Notes: generated by a model from the letters alone, not told the origin. 64,000 nt of DNA from Agathobaculum sp. NTUH-O15-33 (GCF_033193315.1 NZ_CP136187.1:62001-126000), one strand, 5' to 3'. Positions 1-7,783 are shown, counted from the stretch's first letter. Translations and numbers: made by a program.

Positions 1-63
1 CAGGCGCGCCGCAAGCGCCATCTGCGCGAATAGGACAGCGGCGGAAAAAATAACGAATAACAT
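1..63 (-). CDS. Start of an unidentified membrane or secreted protein (cut by window edge)
   Basis: Only the first 21 codons lie inside the window, beginning with ATG at 63-61 and preceded by an SD AAGGAG at 75-80. The encoded start, MLFVIFSAAVLFAQMALAAR, is strongly hydrophobic and looks like a signal peptide or a first membrane segment with a possible signal-peptidase site after the Ala-rich stretch. The product cannot be named from this fragment. The SD spacing is good, so I trust that a gene starts here. Confidence 0.55.
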   Translation of the reverse strand, partial: MLFVIFSAAVLFAQMALAARL

Positions 64-80
64 AGGGGGTCACACTCCTT

Positions 81-339
81 TATTCCCGCGCGCCGGCGGC
101 GCCGCCGGCCGCGCTGTATCTTTGTTGTACTCAATATAACAGCTTTTAGCGCTTCTTTCTTTCAAGTTCATGCGAAGCCGTCGGCACAGCAACATGTTGC
201 AAAGCCGGGGCGCTAAGCGCGTGCACGCGGGGGAAGGGCCGCGCAATATCCTATAAGATCGCGCGCGGCAGCCGTCAGCGTCCGACCCGCCGGGACGGAC
301 GGAGAACCGCGTTTTTATAAGATTTTGAGATTCGCACGC
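81..339. other. Intergenic stretch without a recognisable gene
   Basis: About 260 bases between the minus-strand gene start at 63 and the terminator at 340. It holds a perfect GC palindrome at 92-109 (GCCGGCGGC followed by its complement) that would form a hairpin in the 5' leader of the left-edge gene. Open frames here are overlaps without SD sites and with no protein-like composition. No RNA gene is recognised. Confidence 0.5.
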
Positions 340-387
340 AAAAAGCCCCCGGAAACAGAAGGTTTTCTGTTTCCGGGGGCTTTTTTT
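340..387. terminator. Bidirectional rho-independent terminator
   Basis: A perfect stem: the arm at 340-360 (AAAAAGCCCCCGGAAACAGAA) pairs with 365-385, with a GGTT loop, and T-runs lie on both sides. On the minus strand it directly follows the superoxide reductase stop codon and should end that operon. Confidence 0.9.
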
Positions 388-406
388 CCGGTTTGTATCC
401 GCGCGC

Positions 407-790
407 TTACAGGTCCTTTTTCCAAAGGCCGTGCAGGTTGCAGAATTCGTATACCGCGATCGGCTTTTCACTGTGCAGGCAGAAGGTCGCCACGGGCTCG
501 CCGTCATGCGGCAGCTTGCGGCGGTAAACGCCCTTGTCGGTCTCCAAAATGATCCAAGAGATGTGGTGCTCGTCGCCCATCGGGTGCGTCACCTCGCCGA
601 CCGAGGCGGTGACCTTGTCGTTTGCCACCGTTACCACCGGCACGTGCTTTTCTTGCGCCGCGTCGGTAGAACCGGCCTTCATCAGGTCCATCTTTTTGCC
701 GCAGCACATCAGCGGCACGCCGTGGTCCTCCACCATTTCAACGATGTTGCCGCAGATCGCGCAGCGGAACAGCTTTAATTCGGTTGCCAT
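407..790 (-). CDS. dfx: Desulfoferrodoxin-type superoxide reductase (2Fe-SOR)
   Basis: Reduces superoxide to hydrogen peroxide without making oxygen, a cytosolic defence of anaerobes. The 127-aa protein has the usual two-domain length. The N-terminal desulforedoxin-like domain carries C10-x2-C13 and C29-C30 for the rubredoxin-type iron centre I. The catalytic neelaredoxin-like domain has E47-K48-H49, H69, H75, C117 and H120, matching the known iron centre II ligands and the Glu-Lys gate almost residue for residue. It lies 22 bases downstream of the dCMP deaminase gene and ends at a strong terminator, so it is the last gene of a small minus-strand operon. Start ATG has an SD (GAGGAG). Confidence 0.96.
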   Translation of the reverse strand: MATELKLFRCAICGNIVEMVEDHGVPLMCCGKKMDLMKAGSTDAAQEKHVPVVTVANDKVTASVGEVTHPMGDEHHISWIILETDKGVYRRKLPHDGEPVATFCLHSEKPIAVYEFCNLHGLWKKDL

Positions 791-812
791 AAATGTTCAC
801 TCCTCTCGGCGT

Positions 813-1301
813 TTAGTATCCCCGTTTCCCGTCCAAAATATCATCGTGGTAGATCCAATCGCGCACGGGGATTTCATCGTATGTATCGGCGGAGCGCCGG
901 ACGACGACCGTCTCGATGCCCGCGTTGATGATCATGCGTTTGCACATGGTGCAGGAATTGGCGTCCGGCATGATCTCGCCCGTTTTCATATCCCGCCCCA
1001 CAAGGTAAAGCGTCGCGCCCAGCATGCGTTCGCGCGCGGCGGATATGATCGCGTTGGCCTCCGCGTGGACCGAGCGGCAAAATTCGTACCGCTCGCCGCG
1101 TGGGATATTCAGCTTTTCGCGGATGCAGGAGCCAAGGTCGATACAGTTTTCGCGGCCGCGCGGCGCGCCCGTGTAGCCGGTGGAGACGATCACATCATTT
1201 TTGACAATGACCGCGCCGAAGTTGCGCCTGAGGCAGGTGCCGCGTTCCAGCGCGACCTGCGCCATGTCCAGATAGTAGTTTGCCTTGTCCCGTCGCTTCA
1301 T
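813..1301 (-). CDS. dCMP (deoxycytidylate) deaminase family protein
   Basis: Predicted zinc-dependent deaminase making dUMP from dCMP for thymidylate synthesis (the ComEB/dCMP deaminase family of the cytidine deaminase fold). Seen: the zinc and proton-shuttle motif HAEANAI in mid-protein and a second cysteine pair in SCTMCKR, here with Ser where Pro is commoner in PCxxC. Length of 162 aa fits the family. SD CAGGAGG lies just before ATG. The gene is 35 bases after the ABC ATPase gene and 22 bases before the superoxide reductase gene. A late-competence ComEB role cannot be inferred, since no comEA or comEC is nearby. Confidence 0.9.
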   Translation of the reverse strand: MKRRDKANYYLDMAQVALERGTCLRRNFGAVIVKNDVIVSTGYTGAPRGRENCIDLGSCIREKLNIPRGERYEFCRSVHAEANAIISAARERMLGATLYLVGRDMKTGEIMPDANSCTMCKRMIINAGIETVVVRRSADTYDEIPVRDWIYHDDILDGKRGY

Positions 1302-1336
1302 TGTTGCCGCCTCCTGAAATTTTCAAATTGGTTTGA

Positions 1337-1993
1337 TTAGGAAAAAAGCTTGCCATGCTCCAGCCGCAGGCGGCGTTCCGCCCGCTGCGCCGCCGCGCGG
1401 TCGTGCGTGATCAAAATCACTGTGTTGCCCCTTTGGTGCAGCGAACCAAGCAGATCGAGCACGTCGGCGGCCGCGTCCGGGTCAAGCCCGGCGGTGGGCT
1501 CGTCCGCCAGAAGCACGCTCGGTTCCGCAATGATCGCCCGCGCCACCGCGACGCGCTGCTGCTGCCCGCCGGAAAGCTGGCCCGGCCGGTGCGCCGCGCG
1601 GCCCGAAAGACCGACGGAGGCAAGCGCCTGCTCGGCCCGGCGCAGCCGTTCGCCCTTGGGCACGCCCGCGAAAACGAGCGGGAGCGCCACGTTTTCCAAC
1701 GCGCTCATGCCCTCCGCCAGCTGGAACCGCTGGAACACAAAGCCGATCTTTTGTCCGCGCCGCCGCGCCAGCTCCTTGGGATGCAGGTGCGACACGTCCT
1801 CGCCGTCCAGCAGGTACTGCCCGTCCGAAAGGGTGTCCAGCAGGCCGAGCACATGCATCATCGTGGATTTACCGGAGCCGGAAGCGCCGATAATTGAAAT
1901 GTATTCGCCGTTCTGGGCGGAAAAATCGATCCCGTCCAGTGCCTGCACGCCGCTCTTATCATATATTTTACTCGCATGAATGAGCTTTATCAA
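1337..1993 (-). CDS. ABC transporter ATP-binding protein, LolD/MacB-like
   Basis: Nucleotide-binding subunit of an ABC system. Motifs in order: Walker A GASGSGKST, Q-loop FVFQRFQLAEGMSALENV (the FQ-x-F-L-x3-N-x-x-L pattern typical of the MacB/LolD/FtsE subgroup), signature LSGGQQQRVAVARA, Walker B VLLADEPTAGLD and switch His in LITHD. At 218 aa it is a stand-alone ATPase. No partner permease of the FtsX/MacB type lies in the window, so it is an orphan or its partner is elsewhere. Start is TTG at 1993 with SD GGAGGGG; that SD can pair with an upstream copy of its complement (1999-2037). Confidence 0.9.
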   Translation of the reverse strand: MIKLIHASKIYDKSGVQALDGIDFSAQNGEYISIIGASGSGKSTMMHVLGLLDTLSDGQYLLDGEDVSHLHPKELARRRGQKIGFVFQRFQLAEGMSALENVALPLVFAGVPKGERLRRAEQALASVGLSGRAAHRPGQLSGGQQQRVAVARAIIAEPSVLLADEPTAGLDPDAAADVLDLLGSLHQRGNTVILITHDRAAAQRAERRLRLEHGKLFS

Positions 1994-1998
1994 GGTTT

Positions 1999-2037
1999 AT
2001 CCCCTCCCTAATTGCAGTTTGCAAAAAAGGAGGGGAT
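1999..2037 (-). promoter_or_regulatory. Inverted repeat that can hide the SD of the ABC ATPase gene
   Basis: ATCCCCTCC at 1999-2007 and GGAGGGGAT at 2029-2037 are exact complements 21 bases apart. On the minus strand the downstream arm contains the ABC gene's SD, so the hairpin would mask it. This is a structural inference only; no known regulatory RNA class is recognised. Confidence 0.35.
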
Positions 2038-2052
2038 TTATACACAGTTCTC

Positions 2053-3393
2053 TTATAAAAGAGGCAGGTTTTTCTTCCACACGCCCTTGCGGTAAAAATA
2101 AACCGAAAGCCCCGTACCGAGGAACCAGCCGAGCGGCCAAGACAGCCAAATGCCGAATTCGCGCCAGAACTGGAACAGCACGATCGAAAGCACGACGCGG
2201 ATGATCAGATCGGAAAAGGTGGTGATCATAAACGGCCGCATCGCGCCCGCGCCGCGCAGCACGCTGTCGCACACGAATTTTATGCACACGATTACGTAAA
2301 ACGGCACGACGACGAACAGATACTGCCGCCCCACCGCGATCACGCCCGAGGTGGAACCGGCGGGCACGAAGACGCCGACCAGCTTATCCGCGAACAGCAG
2401 GTAAACGGCGGTAAAAACAACGGCCAGACCGATCGAGTACTTAGCGCCCGCCCGCAGGCCGGGGCCGATGCGGTCCAGCTTGCGCGCGCCGATGTTCTGC
2501 GCCACAAAGCTCGACAGGCCGCTTGCAAACGACATGCAGCACATCAGCGCGAACGAGCCGATCTTGATCGCCGCTGAATAGCCGCCCATAACGGCCGCGC
2601 CGCAGCCGTTCACCAAATACTGAATGATTACGTTGCCGACCGAGACAAAGCTTTGCTGCGCGATCGAGGGCACCGCGTAGTTAACCAGCCGCCGCAGCAT
2701 TTCCGTGGAAAACAGCAGAAAGTGTCCGCCGGTCTCAAATTTATGCGTGCGGCGCAGCAGTAGCAGCAGCGCGAGCACGCCCGCCGCGCCCTGCGCGATA
2801 AACGTCGCCCAAGCGACGCCCGCCACGCCCCAGCGGAAGCCCGCCACGAACAAAAGATCGAGCGCGACGTTCGCGATCGAGGAAAGAACGAGCAGAATCA
2901 GCGGCGTTCGGCTGTCGCCCATGGCGTTGAAAATACCGGTGCACACATTATATATGAACAAAAACAGCAGGCCGAACACATAGACCCGTAAGTACAGCGC
3001 GCCGTCCGCGAACACATTCGTCGGGGTCTGCAAGGCGGCCATGATGCCGCCGGTGGCAAACACGCCGATCACCGTCAGGATAAGCGCGATGGCCACGGTC
3101 GTGAGCAGGGCCGTGGATACCGCGCTTTTCATGCGCAGGTATTTTTTCGCGCCGAACAGCTGCGAAACCAGCACGCTCGCGCCAATGTTCACGCCCGTCG
3201 CCACCGCGACGAAAAGCTGGGTGATCGGAAAGCTCGCGCCGACCGCGGCGAGCGCCAGCTCGCCCGCGAACCGGCCCGCGATAATGGAATCGGCCATTTG
3301 GTAAAGCTGCTGAAAGGCGACGCTCGCCAGCAGCGGCAGCGAGAACCAGAACAGTTTTTTCGAGGGCGACCCCTCGGTCAAGTCGGTAATCAA
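2053..3393 (-). CDS. MATE family multidrug/sodium antiporter
   Basis: Twelve-helix membrane exporter of the multidrug and toxic compound extrusion family, driven by Na+ or H+. The 446-aa product opens with KKLFWFSLPLLASVAFQQLY followed by a QMADSIIAGRF stretch, the usual MATE start (helix 1 and the family's D-x-I-xGxx element), and has two repeated six-helix halves with a cytoplasmic loop near the middle. I chose TTG at 3393 because it follows a perfect SD (GGAGGAATTTC); the frame opens earlier at 3447 but that part has no SD and reads like leader sequence. A repeat element lies directly upstream. Substrate unknown. Confidence 0.9.
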   Translation of the reverse strand: MITDLTEGSPSKKLFWFSLPLLASVAFQQLYQMADSIIAGRFAGELALAAVGASFPITQLFVAVATGVNIGASVLVSQLFGAKKYLRMKSAVSTALLTTVAIALILTVIGVFATGGIMAALQTPTNVFADGALYLRVYVFGLLFLFIYNVCTGIFNAMGDSRTPLILLVLSSIANVALDLLFVAGFRWGVAGVAWATFIAQGAAGVLALLLLLRRTHKFETGGHFLLFSTEMLRRLVNYAVPSIAQQSFVSVGNVIIQYLVNGCGAAVMGGYSAAIKIGSFALMCCMSFASGLSSFVAQNIGARKLDRIGPGLRAGAKYSIGLAVVFTAVYLLFADKLVGVFVPAGSTSGVIAVGRQYLFVVVPFYVIVCIKFVCDSVLRGAGAMRPFMITTFSDLIIRVVLSIVLFQFWREFGIWLSWPLGWFLGTGLSVYFYRKGVWKKNLPLL

Positions 3394-3448
3394 AGAAATT
3401 CCTCCAAGTGTAGTTTGTATTGCGTTTTGCAGGATAAAAGAGCTCAAA

Positions 3449-3480
3449 ACATCCGGGCACGCATAAGCGTACCCGGATGT
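3449..3480. repeat. 32-bp palindrome, left copy
   Basis: Arms ACATCCGGGCACGC and GCGTACCCGGATGT around an ATAA loop. It matches the palindrome at 3746-3777 at 29 of 32 positions and with it brackets a dispersed repeat. Confidence 0.85.
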
Positions 3481-3481
3481 G

Positions 3482-3541
3482 AGACTGTCAAAAACTATTT
3501 TTGACAGTCTGTCGATCGAAACAAAGCCCCATTTCGATCGA
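3482..3541. repeat. Two adjacent perfect hairpins
   Basis: AGACTGTCAAAAA at 3482-3494 pairs with 3498-3510 (13 bp, 3-base loop), and TCGATCGAAA at 3512-3521 pairs with TTTCGATCGA at 3532-3541. The second lies at the left edge of the dispersed repeat. Confidence 0.8.
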
Positions 3542-3745
3542 GAATTCCGGCTTCTGCGCGCGCCTTACAGGCACACTTGAAGTCGGTTTGAATAGCCCGT
3601 AGGCCTCTATCCACTGACCGCCGCCGTGCGGCGATTAAATGAGAGCAAAACCACGCACATGTCGCGGCTTTTTATGGATTTTACCGCAAGCGGCAAAATC
3701 CTATTTTATGCGCGCTGCGGCGCGAGGGGATTCCTTGACAAGCTG
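3521..3745 (+). repeat. Dispersed repeat, copy A
   Basis: Both ends match the inverted copy at 16058-16170: the left end has AAAGCCCCATTT and TTCCGGCTTCT, the right end has CTTTTTATGGAT, ACCGC-AGCGGCAAAA, GCGCGCTGCGG and TTGACAAGCTGA. About 100 bases in the middle of this copy are missing from the other. Not a coding sequence. Confidence 0.75.
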
Positions 3746-3777
3746 ACATCCGGGCACGCTTATGCGTGCCCGGATGT
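3746..3777. repeat. 32-bp palindrome, right copy
   Basis: ACATCCGGGCACGC, a TTAT-type centre, then GCGTGCCCGGATGT: a perfect stem. It follows the TTGACAAGCTGA end of repeat copy A and lies just after the nhaC stop, so it may serve as its terminator. Confidence 0.85.
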
Positions 3778-3794
3778 TGCAAATTGTCAAAAGC

Positions 3795-5288
3795 CTATGA
3801 GGAGGCCTTTTTGTTCTTCGCTGTCAGGAGTATCGCGGTAACGACCAGAAGCGCAGCGCCCACAGCAAGGGCGATATAGCCGCTGCCGGTCAGGCCGCCG
3901 ACCAGATAGCCGATAAAGCAGATCACCGCGATCATCAGCGCGTAGGGCATTTGCGTCGAAACGTGGTCGATATGGTTGCATTGCGCGCCCGCGGAGGCAA
4001 GGATGGTCGTATCCGAGATCGGCGAAACATGGTCGCCACAGACCGCGCCCGCGAGGCAGGCCGCGACCGTCATCACCAGCATGTTGCTGGGCGAATCGCC
4101 GAACACCGCCACCGCGATCGGGATTAGGATACCGAACGTGCCCCAGCTGGTGCCGGTGGCAAACGCCAAACCGAGCGCGACCAGGAAGAAAATGGCGGGC
4201 ATCAGCATATGAACGACCGAATCGCCGCCCACCACGCTCTGTACGTAGCCGCCGATGTTCAGGTAATCGCCCGAGCACACGCCGGACAGCGTCCAAGCGA
4301 GCGTAAGGATCATGATCGCGGGCACCATGGCCTTGAAGCCCTCGGTAAAGCTTTCGCAGAACTGGCCAAAGGTAAGAATTTTGCGCGGGAGATACAGCAG
4401 GAAGGTGAAAATAAGCGTGGTAAATGAACCGAGCACCAAAGAGGTCGAGGAATCGCAGTTGGCGAACGCGTCGACAATGCCCACGCCGTCCATGATGCCG
4501 CCGGTGTACAGCATGCCGCCGATGCACAGAACGATTAGCACCGCGATCGGCAGAATCAGGTCGAGCACCTTGCCCGCGCCGCCGACAACGTGGGTCTGCT
4601 CCATATGGGAGAGGTCGTCGCCGTTATGGGCGCTTTCGTATTTTTTCATCGGGCCGAAGTCGAAATCCGCCGCCATCAGGAAGATGAGGAAGGCGAGCGT
4701 CAGCAGGGCGTACAGGTTGAACGGGATGGTGCGCAGGAAAAGCGAAAACCCGTCCATTGAGCTGCCTTCGGGCAGGGAAGAGCCCACGGCCGCCGCCCAG
4801 CTTGAGATCGGCGCGATGATGCACACCGGCGCGGCGGTCGCATCGATGATATAGGCGAGCTTGGCGCGCGAAATACGGTACTTGTCCGTAACCGGGCGCA
4901 TAACGGTGCCGACCGTCAGGCAGTTGAAATAGTCGTCCACAAAGATGAACATGCCGAGGAACGAGGTCGCGAACGACGCGCCGCGGCGGCTTTTGATCTT
5001 GCGCACGGCCCACTCGCCGTAAGCGCGCGACGCGCCCGATTTGGTAACGAGCGATACCAAAATGCCGAGCAGCACCAAAAAGATGCAGATGTTGATGTTG
5101 CCGCCCAGCTTGTCCCCCATGACGGTGAACGTGGTCTCGAGCGCGTGCAGCGGATGGAAGCCGCTGAAAAGCAGCGCGCCGGTCAAAATGCCGATCAAAA
5201 GCGAGGAATAGACCTCCTTGGTGATCAGCGCCAGCGCGATCGCGATGATCGGCGGCAGCAGGGTCCAGACAGTTGCAGTCAGATCCAT
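3795..5288 (-). CDS. NhaC family Na+/H+ antiporter
   Basis: Inner-membrane antiporter exporting Na+ (or another organic or inorganic ion) in exchange for protons. The 497-aa protein has about a dozen hydrophobic helices; helical hairpins with FIFVDDYFNCLTVG in the first half and GTSWGTFGILIP plus GAVCGDHVSPISDTTIL in the second are hallmark NhaC family sequences. Family members differ in substrate (Na+/H+, malate/lactate), so the substrate is inferred. Preceded by a TTGTCA-N17-TAAAAT promoter at 5358-5386; start ATG is preceded by a purine-rich stretch with GGGGG about 10 bases upstream. Confidence 0.92.
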   Translation of the reverse strand: MDLTATVWTLLPPIIAIALALITKEVYSSLLIGILTGALLFSGFHPLHALETTFTVMGDKLGGNINICIFLVLLGILVSLVTKSGASRAYGEWAVRKIKSRRGASFATSFLGMFIFVDDYFNCLTVGTVMRPVTDKYRISRAKLAYIIDATAAPVCIIAPISSWAAAVGSSLPEGSSMDGFSLFLRTIPFNLYALLTLAFLIFLMAADFDFGPMKKYESAHNGDDLSHMEQTHVVGGAGKVLDLILPIAVLIVLCIGGMLYTGGIMDGVGIVDAFANCDSSTSLVLGSFTTLIFTFLLYLPRKILTFGQFCESFTEGFKAMVPAIMILTLAWTLSGVCSGDYLNIGGYVQSVVGGDSVVHMLMPAIFFLVALGLAFATGTSWGTFGILIPIAVAVFGDSPSNMLVMTVAACLAGAVCGDHVSPISDTTILASAGAQCNHIDHVSTQMPYALMIAVICFIGYLVGGLTGSGYIALAVGAALLVVTAILLTAKNKKASS

Positions 5289-5357
5289 ATCGAAATTTCC
5301 CCCTTTATTTTGGGCCGCGGCGCGGTTAATCCCCCCGGCGCCGCAGCCTATTACTTT

Positions 5358-5386
5358 ATTTTACCCTGCTTTTCTCTATCTGACAA
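5358..5386 (-). promoter_or_regulatory. Sigma-A promoter of the NhaC gene
   Basis: On the minus strand TTGTCA (5386-5381) and TAAAAT (5363-5358) are exactly 17 bases apart, about 70 bases before the ATG at 5288. Confidence 0.7.
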
Positions 5387-5395
5387 GGTAAAATT

Positions 5396-6823
5396 TCACG
5401 GGTTTCGCCTAAATAGGCCGCTTTTTGCAAGGCGTTTTTGGTACCTTTTCCATTCGCGAACGACTTCGCCCGAAAGAGCGAGCACGCCGAGCACGTTGGG
5501 CAGGGCCATCAGGCCGTTGAAGGTGTCCGAAACCGCCCAAGCGAGCGAAAGCTCCATTGTGCAGCCCACCACGGTCATGCAGACGAACACAAACTTATAA
5601 ACAGGCGCGATCCGCTCGCCGAACAGGTATTCGGCCCCGCGCTGCCCATAATACGACCAGCCAAGCAGGGTGGAAAACGCGAACAGCGCGAGCGAGACCG
5701 ATACGAACGCGCCGCCGAGCGAGCCGAACACGGTGGAAAACGCCGTGGCGGTCAATCTGGCGCCGGTGGCAAGCGAGGACATGAGCGGCGTGCCCGCCGC
5801 AAGGCCGTAACGGACCGGGTCGTACGCGCCGCTCGACAAAATGACCAGCGCCGTGACCGTGCACATGACGATGGTATCGAAAAACACCTCAAAAACAGCC
5901 CACATGCCCTGCTCGCAGGGCTCGCCCGCGCGCGCCGCCGTGTGCACCATGACCGAGGAGCCCAGCCCGGCTTCGTTGGAGAACACCCCGCGCGAGACCC
6001 CGCATTGCAGCGCGCGCATCATGCCGTAACCGGCGGCGCCCGAAACGCCCGCCCGCAGGTCGAAGGCGTCGTGGATGATCTGCCCCAGCGCCGCGGGCAC
6101 GGCGGCGTGGTGAATGACCAGCACCGCCGCCGCGCCGCCCATGTAAAACAGCGCCATGAGCGGCACCAGCCGTTCGGTGACCGAGGAAATGCGGCTAAGC
6201 CCGCCCAGCATCACGAGCGCGATCATCGCCGCGGTCGCCAGCCCGGTGGCGAGCGGAGGAACGCCGAAGGTGCCGGAAAGCCCTTCCGCGATTGAGTTGC
6301 ACTGGCTCATGTTGCCGATGCCAAAGGAAGCCAGCACGCAGAACAGCGCGAACGCGCCGGCCAAAAACGGGCTGCCCAGCCCGTTTTTCAGGTACAGCAT
6401 GGGTCCGCCGCGCGGCGCGCCGTCAGGGCCCGTTTCTCGGTAGAGCATGCCGAGCGTGTTTTCGGCAAAGGCGGTCATCATGCCGAAAAACGCGGAGACC
6501 CACATCCAAAAGATCGCGCCCGGCCCGCCGAGGGTGAGCGCGGTCGCGACACCCGCGATATTGCCCGTGCCGACCGTCGCGGCAAGCGCCGTGCACATCG
6601 AGCCAAAGGGCGAAATGCCGCCCTCGCCGCCCTTTCTCGCCGCGCCGCCGCCAAAGCAGGAAAATATTGTTTTGCGCAGGCACAGCCAGATATGGCGCAC
6701 CTGAAAAAAGCCGGTGCGCACTGTGAAATACACCCCCGCGCCGACGAGCAGCGCCAGCATGACCGGCCCCCAAACAAACGAGCGGATCAAATCGTTGATC
6801 GCCGTGAGCTGTTCCATTGGCAT
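5396..6823 (-). CDS. Alanine/glycine:cation symporter (AGCS/SSF-like)
   Basis: Membrane symporter taking up small neutral amino acids with Na+ or H+. About eleven hydrophobic segments in 475 aa. AGCS signatures visible: GTGNIAGVATALTLGGPGAIFWMW (read at 6490-6570), a cytoplasmic ETGPDGAPRGGPMLYLK loop, and SNEAGLGSSVMVHTAA in the second half. I chose the second ATG (6823): GGAAGG is 7 bases before it, while the first in-frame ATG (6829) abuts the SD. Transcribed divergently from the radical-SAM gene. Substrate not provable from sequence. Confidence 0.92.
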   Translation of the reverse strand: MPMEQLTAINDLIRSFVWGPVMLALLVGAGVYFTVRTGFFQVRHIWLCLRKTIFSCFGGGAARKGGEGGISPFGSMCTALAATVGTGNIAGVATALTLGGPGAIFWMWVSAFFGMMTAFAENTLGMLYRETGPDGAPRGGPMLYLKNGLGSPFLAGAFALFCVLASFGIGNMSQCNSIAEGLSGTFGVPPLATGLATAAMIALVMLGGLSRISSVTERLVPLMALFYMGGAAAVLVIHHAAVPAALGQIIHDAFDLRAGVSGAAGYGMMRALQCGVSRGVFSNEAGLGSSVMVHTAARAGEPCEQGMWAVFEVFFDTIVMCTVTALVILSSGAYDPVRYGLAAGTPLMSSLATGARLTATAFSTVFGSLGGAFVSVSLALFAFSTLLGWSYYGQRGAEYLFGERIAPVYKFVFVCMTVVGCTMELSLAWAVSDTFNGLMALPNVLGVLALSGEVVREWKRYQKRLAKSGLFRRNP

Positions 6824-6855
6824 CCACATCCCTTCCGTTCGGGATACTATATGCC

Positions 6856-6884
6856 TTGACTTTTTGGTTCTTTCCGATTAAAAT
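6856..6884 (+). promoter_or_regulatory. Sigma-A promoter of the radical-SAM/YhhQ operon
   Basis: TTGACT at 6856-6861 and TAAAAT at 6879-6884 with a 17-base spacer. RNA should start near 6890, giving a leader of about 178 bases before the start codon. Confidence 0.75.
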
Positions 6885-6890
6885 AAATTA

Positions 6891-7055
6891 GCTTGCAGCA
6901 AAGCGGTGCAAGCCGCCAATTACATAAAGGACAGTTCGCAACCATCCTGTCCCTAAACAAAACTATGGAACAAAGCGGTGCCGTTTGTTTGCGGCACGGC
7001 GGTTTGATGGTGCGCCCGTTTTTGGGCACGCCTTATTTTTTTGCCAAAAAAGGAG
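6891..7055 (+). promoter_or_regulatory. Structured leader, candidate riboswitch or attenuator
   Basis: The leader carries four ordered stems: GCTTGCA (6891-6897) with TGCAAGC (6907-6913), where loop GCGG could pair with the CCGC just after it as a pseudoknot; GGACAG with CTGTCC around 6929-6951; GTGCCG with CGGCAC near 6978-6997; and GGTGCGCCC with GGGCACGCC near 7009-7032, followed by TTATTTTTTT, which looks like a terminator. The SD AAAGGAG follows at once. Downstream genes point to queuosine salvage, for which preQ1 riboswitches are known, but I could not match a preQ1 class by eye. Confidence 0.5.
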
Positions 7056-7067
7056 CATTCTAATTTT

Positions 7068-7781
7068 ATGGACGAGCTGACCCGATACTCGGTCGTCACC
7101 GATAAAAATCCGCGCGAGATCGCCCTGCTGCGCGGGCGCGGCTGCGCGTGGCGCAAATGCGCGTTTTGCGATTACCATCTGGACTGTTCGCCGGATGAAA
7201 GCGAGAACTTTGCGCTCAATCGCGCGGTGCTGCGGCAGGTCACCGGCCGTTTTGCCCGGCTGGAAGCGATCAACTCCGGCTCGTTCGCCGAGTTGGATGG
7301 AAATACCGTGCATTTGATCGAGCAGGTGTGCCGGGAAAAGGGGATAGGCGATCTGCACATCGAAAGCCACTGGCTGTACCGCGACGCGCTGCCCGCGCTG
7401 CGCGAACGGTTTGCGGCGCAGGGAATCAAACTGCACGTGAAGATCGGCGTGGAAACCTTTGACTACGATCACCGCGAGCGGGTGCTGCGTAAGGGCGTCT
7501 CCGAAGCAGACCCCGCGCGGATCGCCGCCCTGTTCGACGATTGCTGCCTGCTGTTCGGCCTCGCGGGCCAAACGGCGGAAAGCATGCGCCGCGATGTGGA
7601 TACCGGCCTTGCGCACTTTGACCGCGTTTGCATCAATTTAATGACGCCCAACACCACGGCGGTCTCGCCGGATGGGGCCGCCTGCGAAGCGTTTCTGCGC
7701 GAGGTCTATCCGCGGTATCAGGCCGAACCGCGCGTGGATATTTTGCTGCACAACACGGACTTTGGCGTGGGAGGGGTGTAA
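7068..7781 (+). CDS. Radical-SAM protein with CX4CX2C motif, probable queuine lyase-like
   Basis: A 237-aa radical S-adenosylmethionine protein. Near the N-terminus RGRGCAWRKCAFCDYH gives Cys-x4-Cys-x2-Cys, a variant of the usual CX3CX2C iron-sulfur site. Later stretches (SGSFAEL, HIESHWLYRD, KIGVETFD, FGLAGQT) fit a partial TIM barrel. It is followed two bases later by a YhhQ-type queuosine-precursor transporter. In Clostridioides difficile a radical-SAM queuine lyase (QueL) is encoded beside such a transporter, so release of preQ1 base from salvaged queuine is a reasonable inference, not a proof. ATG at 7068 is chosen; SD AAAGGAG lies 12 bases upstream. An upstream TTG frame (7041) lacks an SD. 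Confidence 0.72.
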   Translation: MDELTRYSVVTDKNPREIALLRGRGCAWRKCAFCDYHLDCSPDESENFALNRAVLRQVTGRFARLEAINSGSFAELDGNTVHLIEQVCREKGIGDLHIESHWLYRDALPALRERFAAQGIKLHVKIGVETFDYDHRERVLRKGVSEADPARIAALFDDCCLLFGLAGQTAESMRRDVDTGLAHFDRVCINLMTPNTTAVSPDGAACEAFLREVYPRYQAEPRVDILLHNTDFGVGGV

Positions 7782-7783
7782 AA

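Larger units (their letters stand above)
3394..3794. other. Gene-free interval holding a palindrome-bounded repeat
   Basis: Between the MATE start and the nhaC stop I see no gene. The stretch is almost entirely hairpins and a dispersed repeat (listed separately at 3449-3480, 3482-3541, 3521-3745 and 3746-3777). The outer TTGACAA at 3735-3741 can also pair with TTGTCAA at 3784-3790, so the last hairpin may act as terminator of nhaC. Confidence 0.6.

Noticed and set aside
3394..3447. Longer MATE protein starting at ATG 3447
   Set aside because: The extra 18 codons lie next to a palindrome, have no SD, and the downstream TTG has a perfect SD and gives a normal MATE start.
6891..7055. Known preQ1-I or preQ1-II riboswitch
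   Set aside because: The short preQ1-I hairpin-plus-A-rich-tail pattern and the preQ1-II hairpin order could not be matched by eye, so I only call a structured leader.
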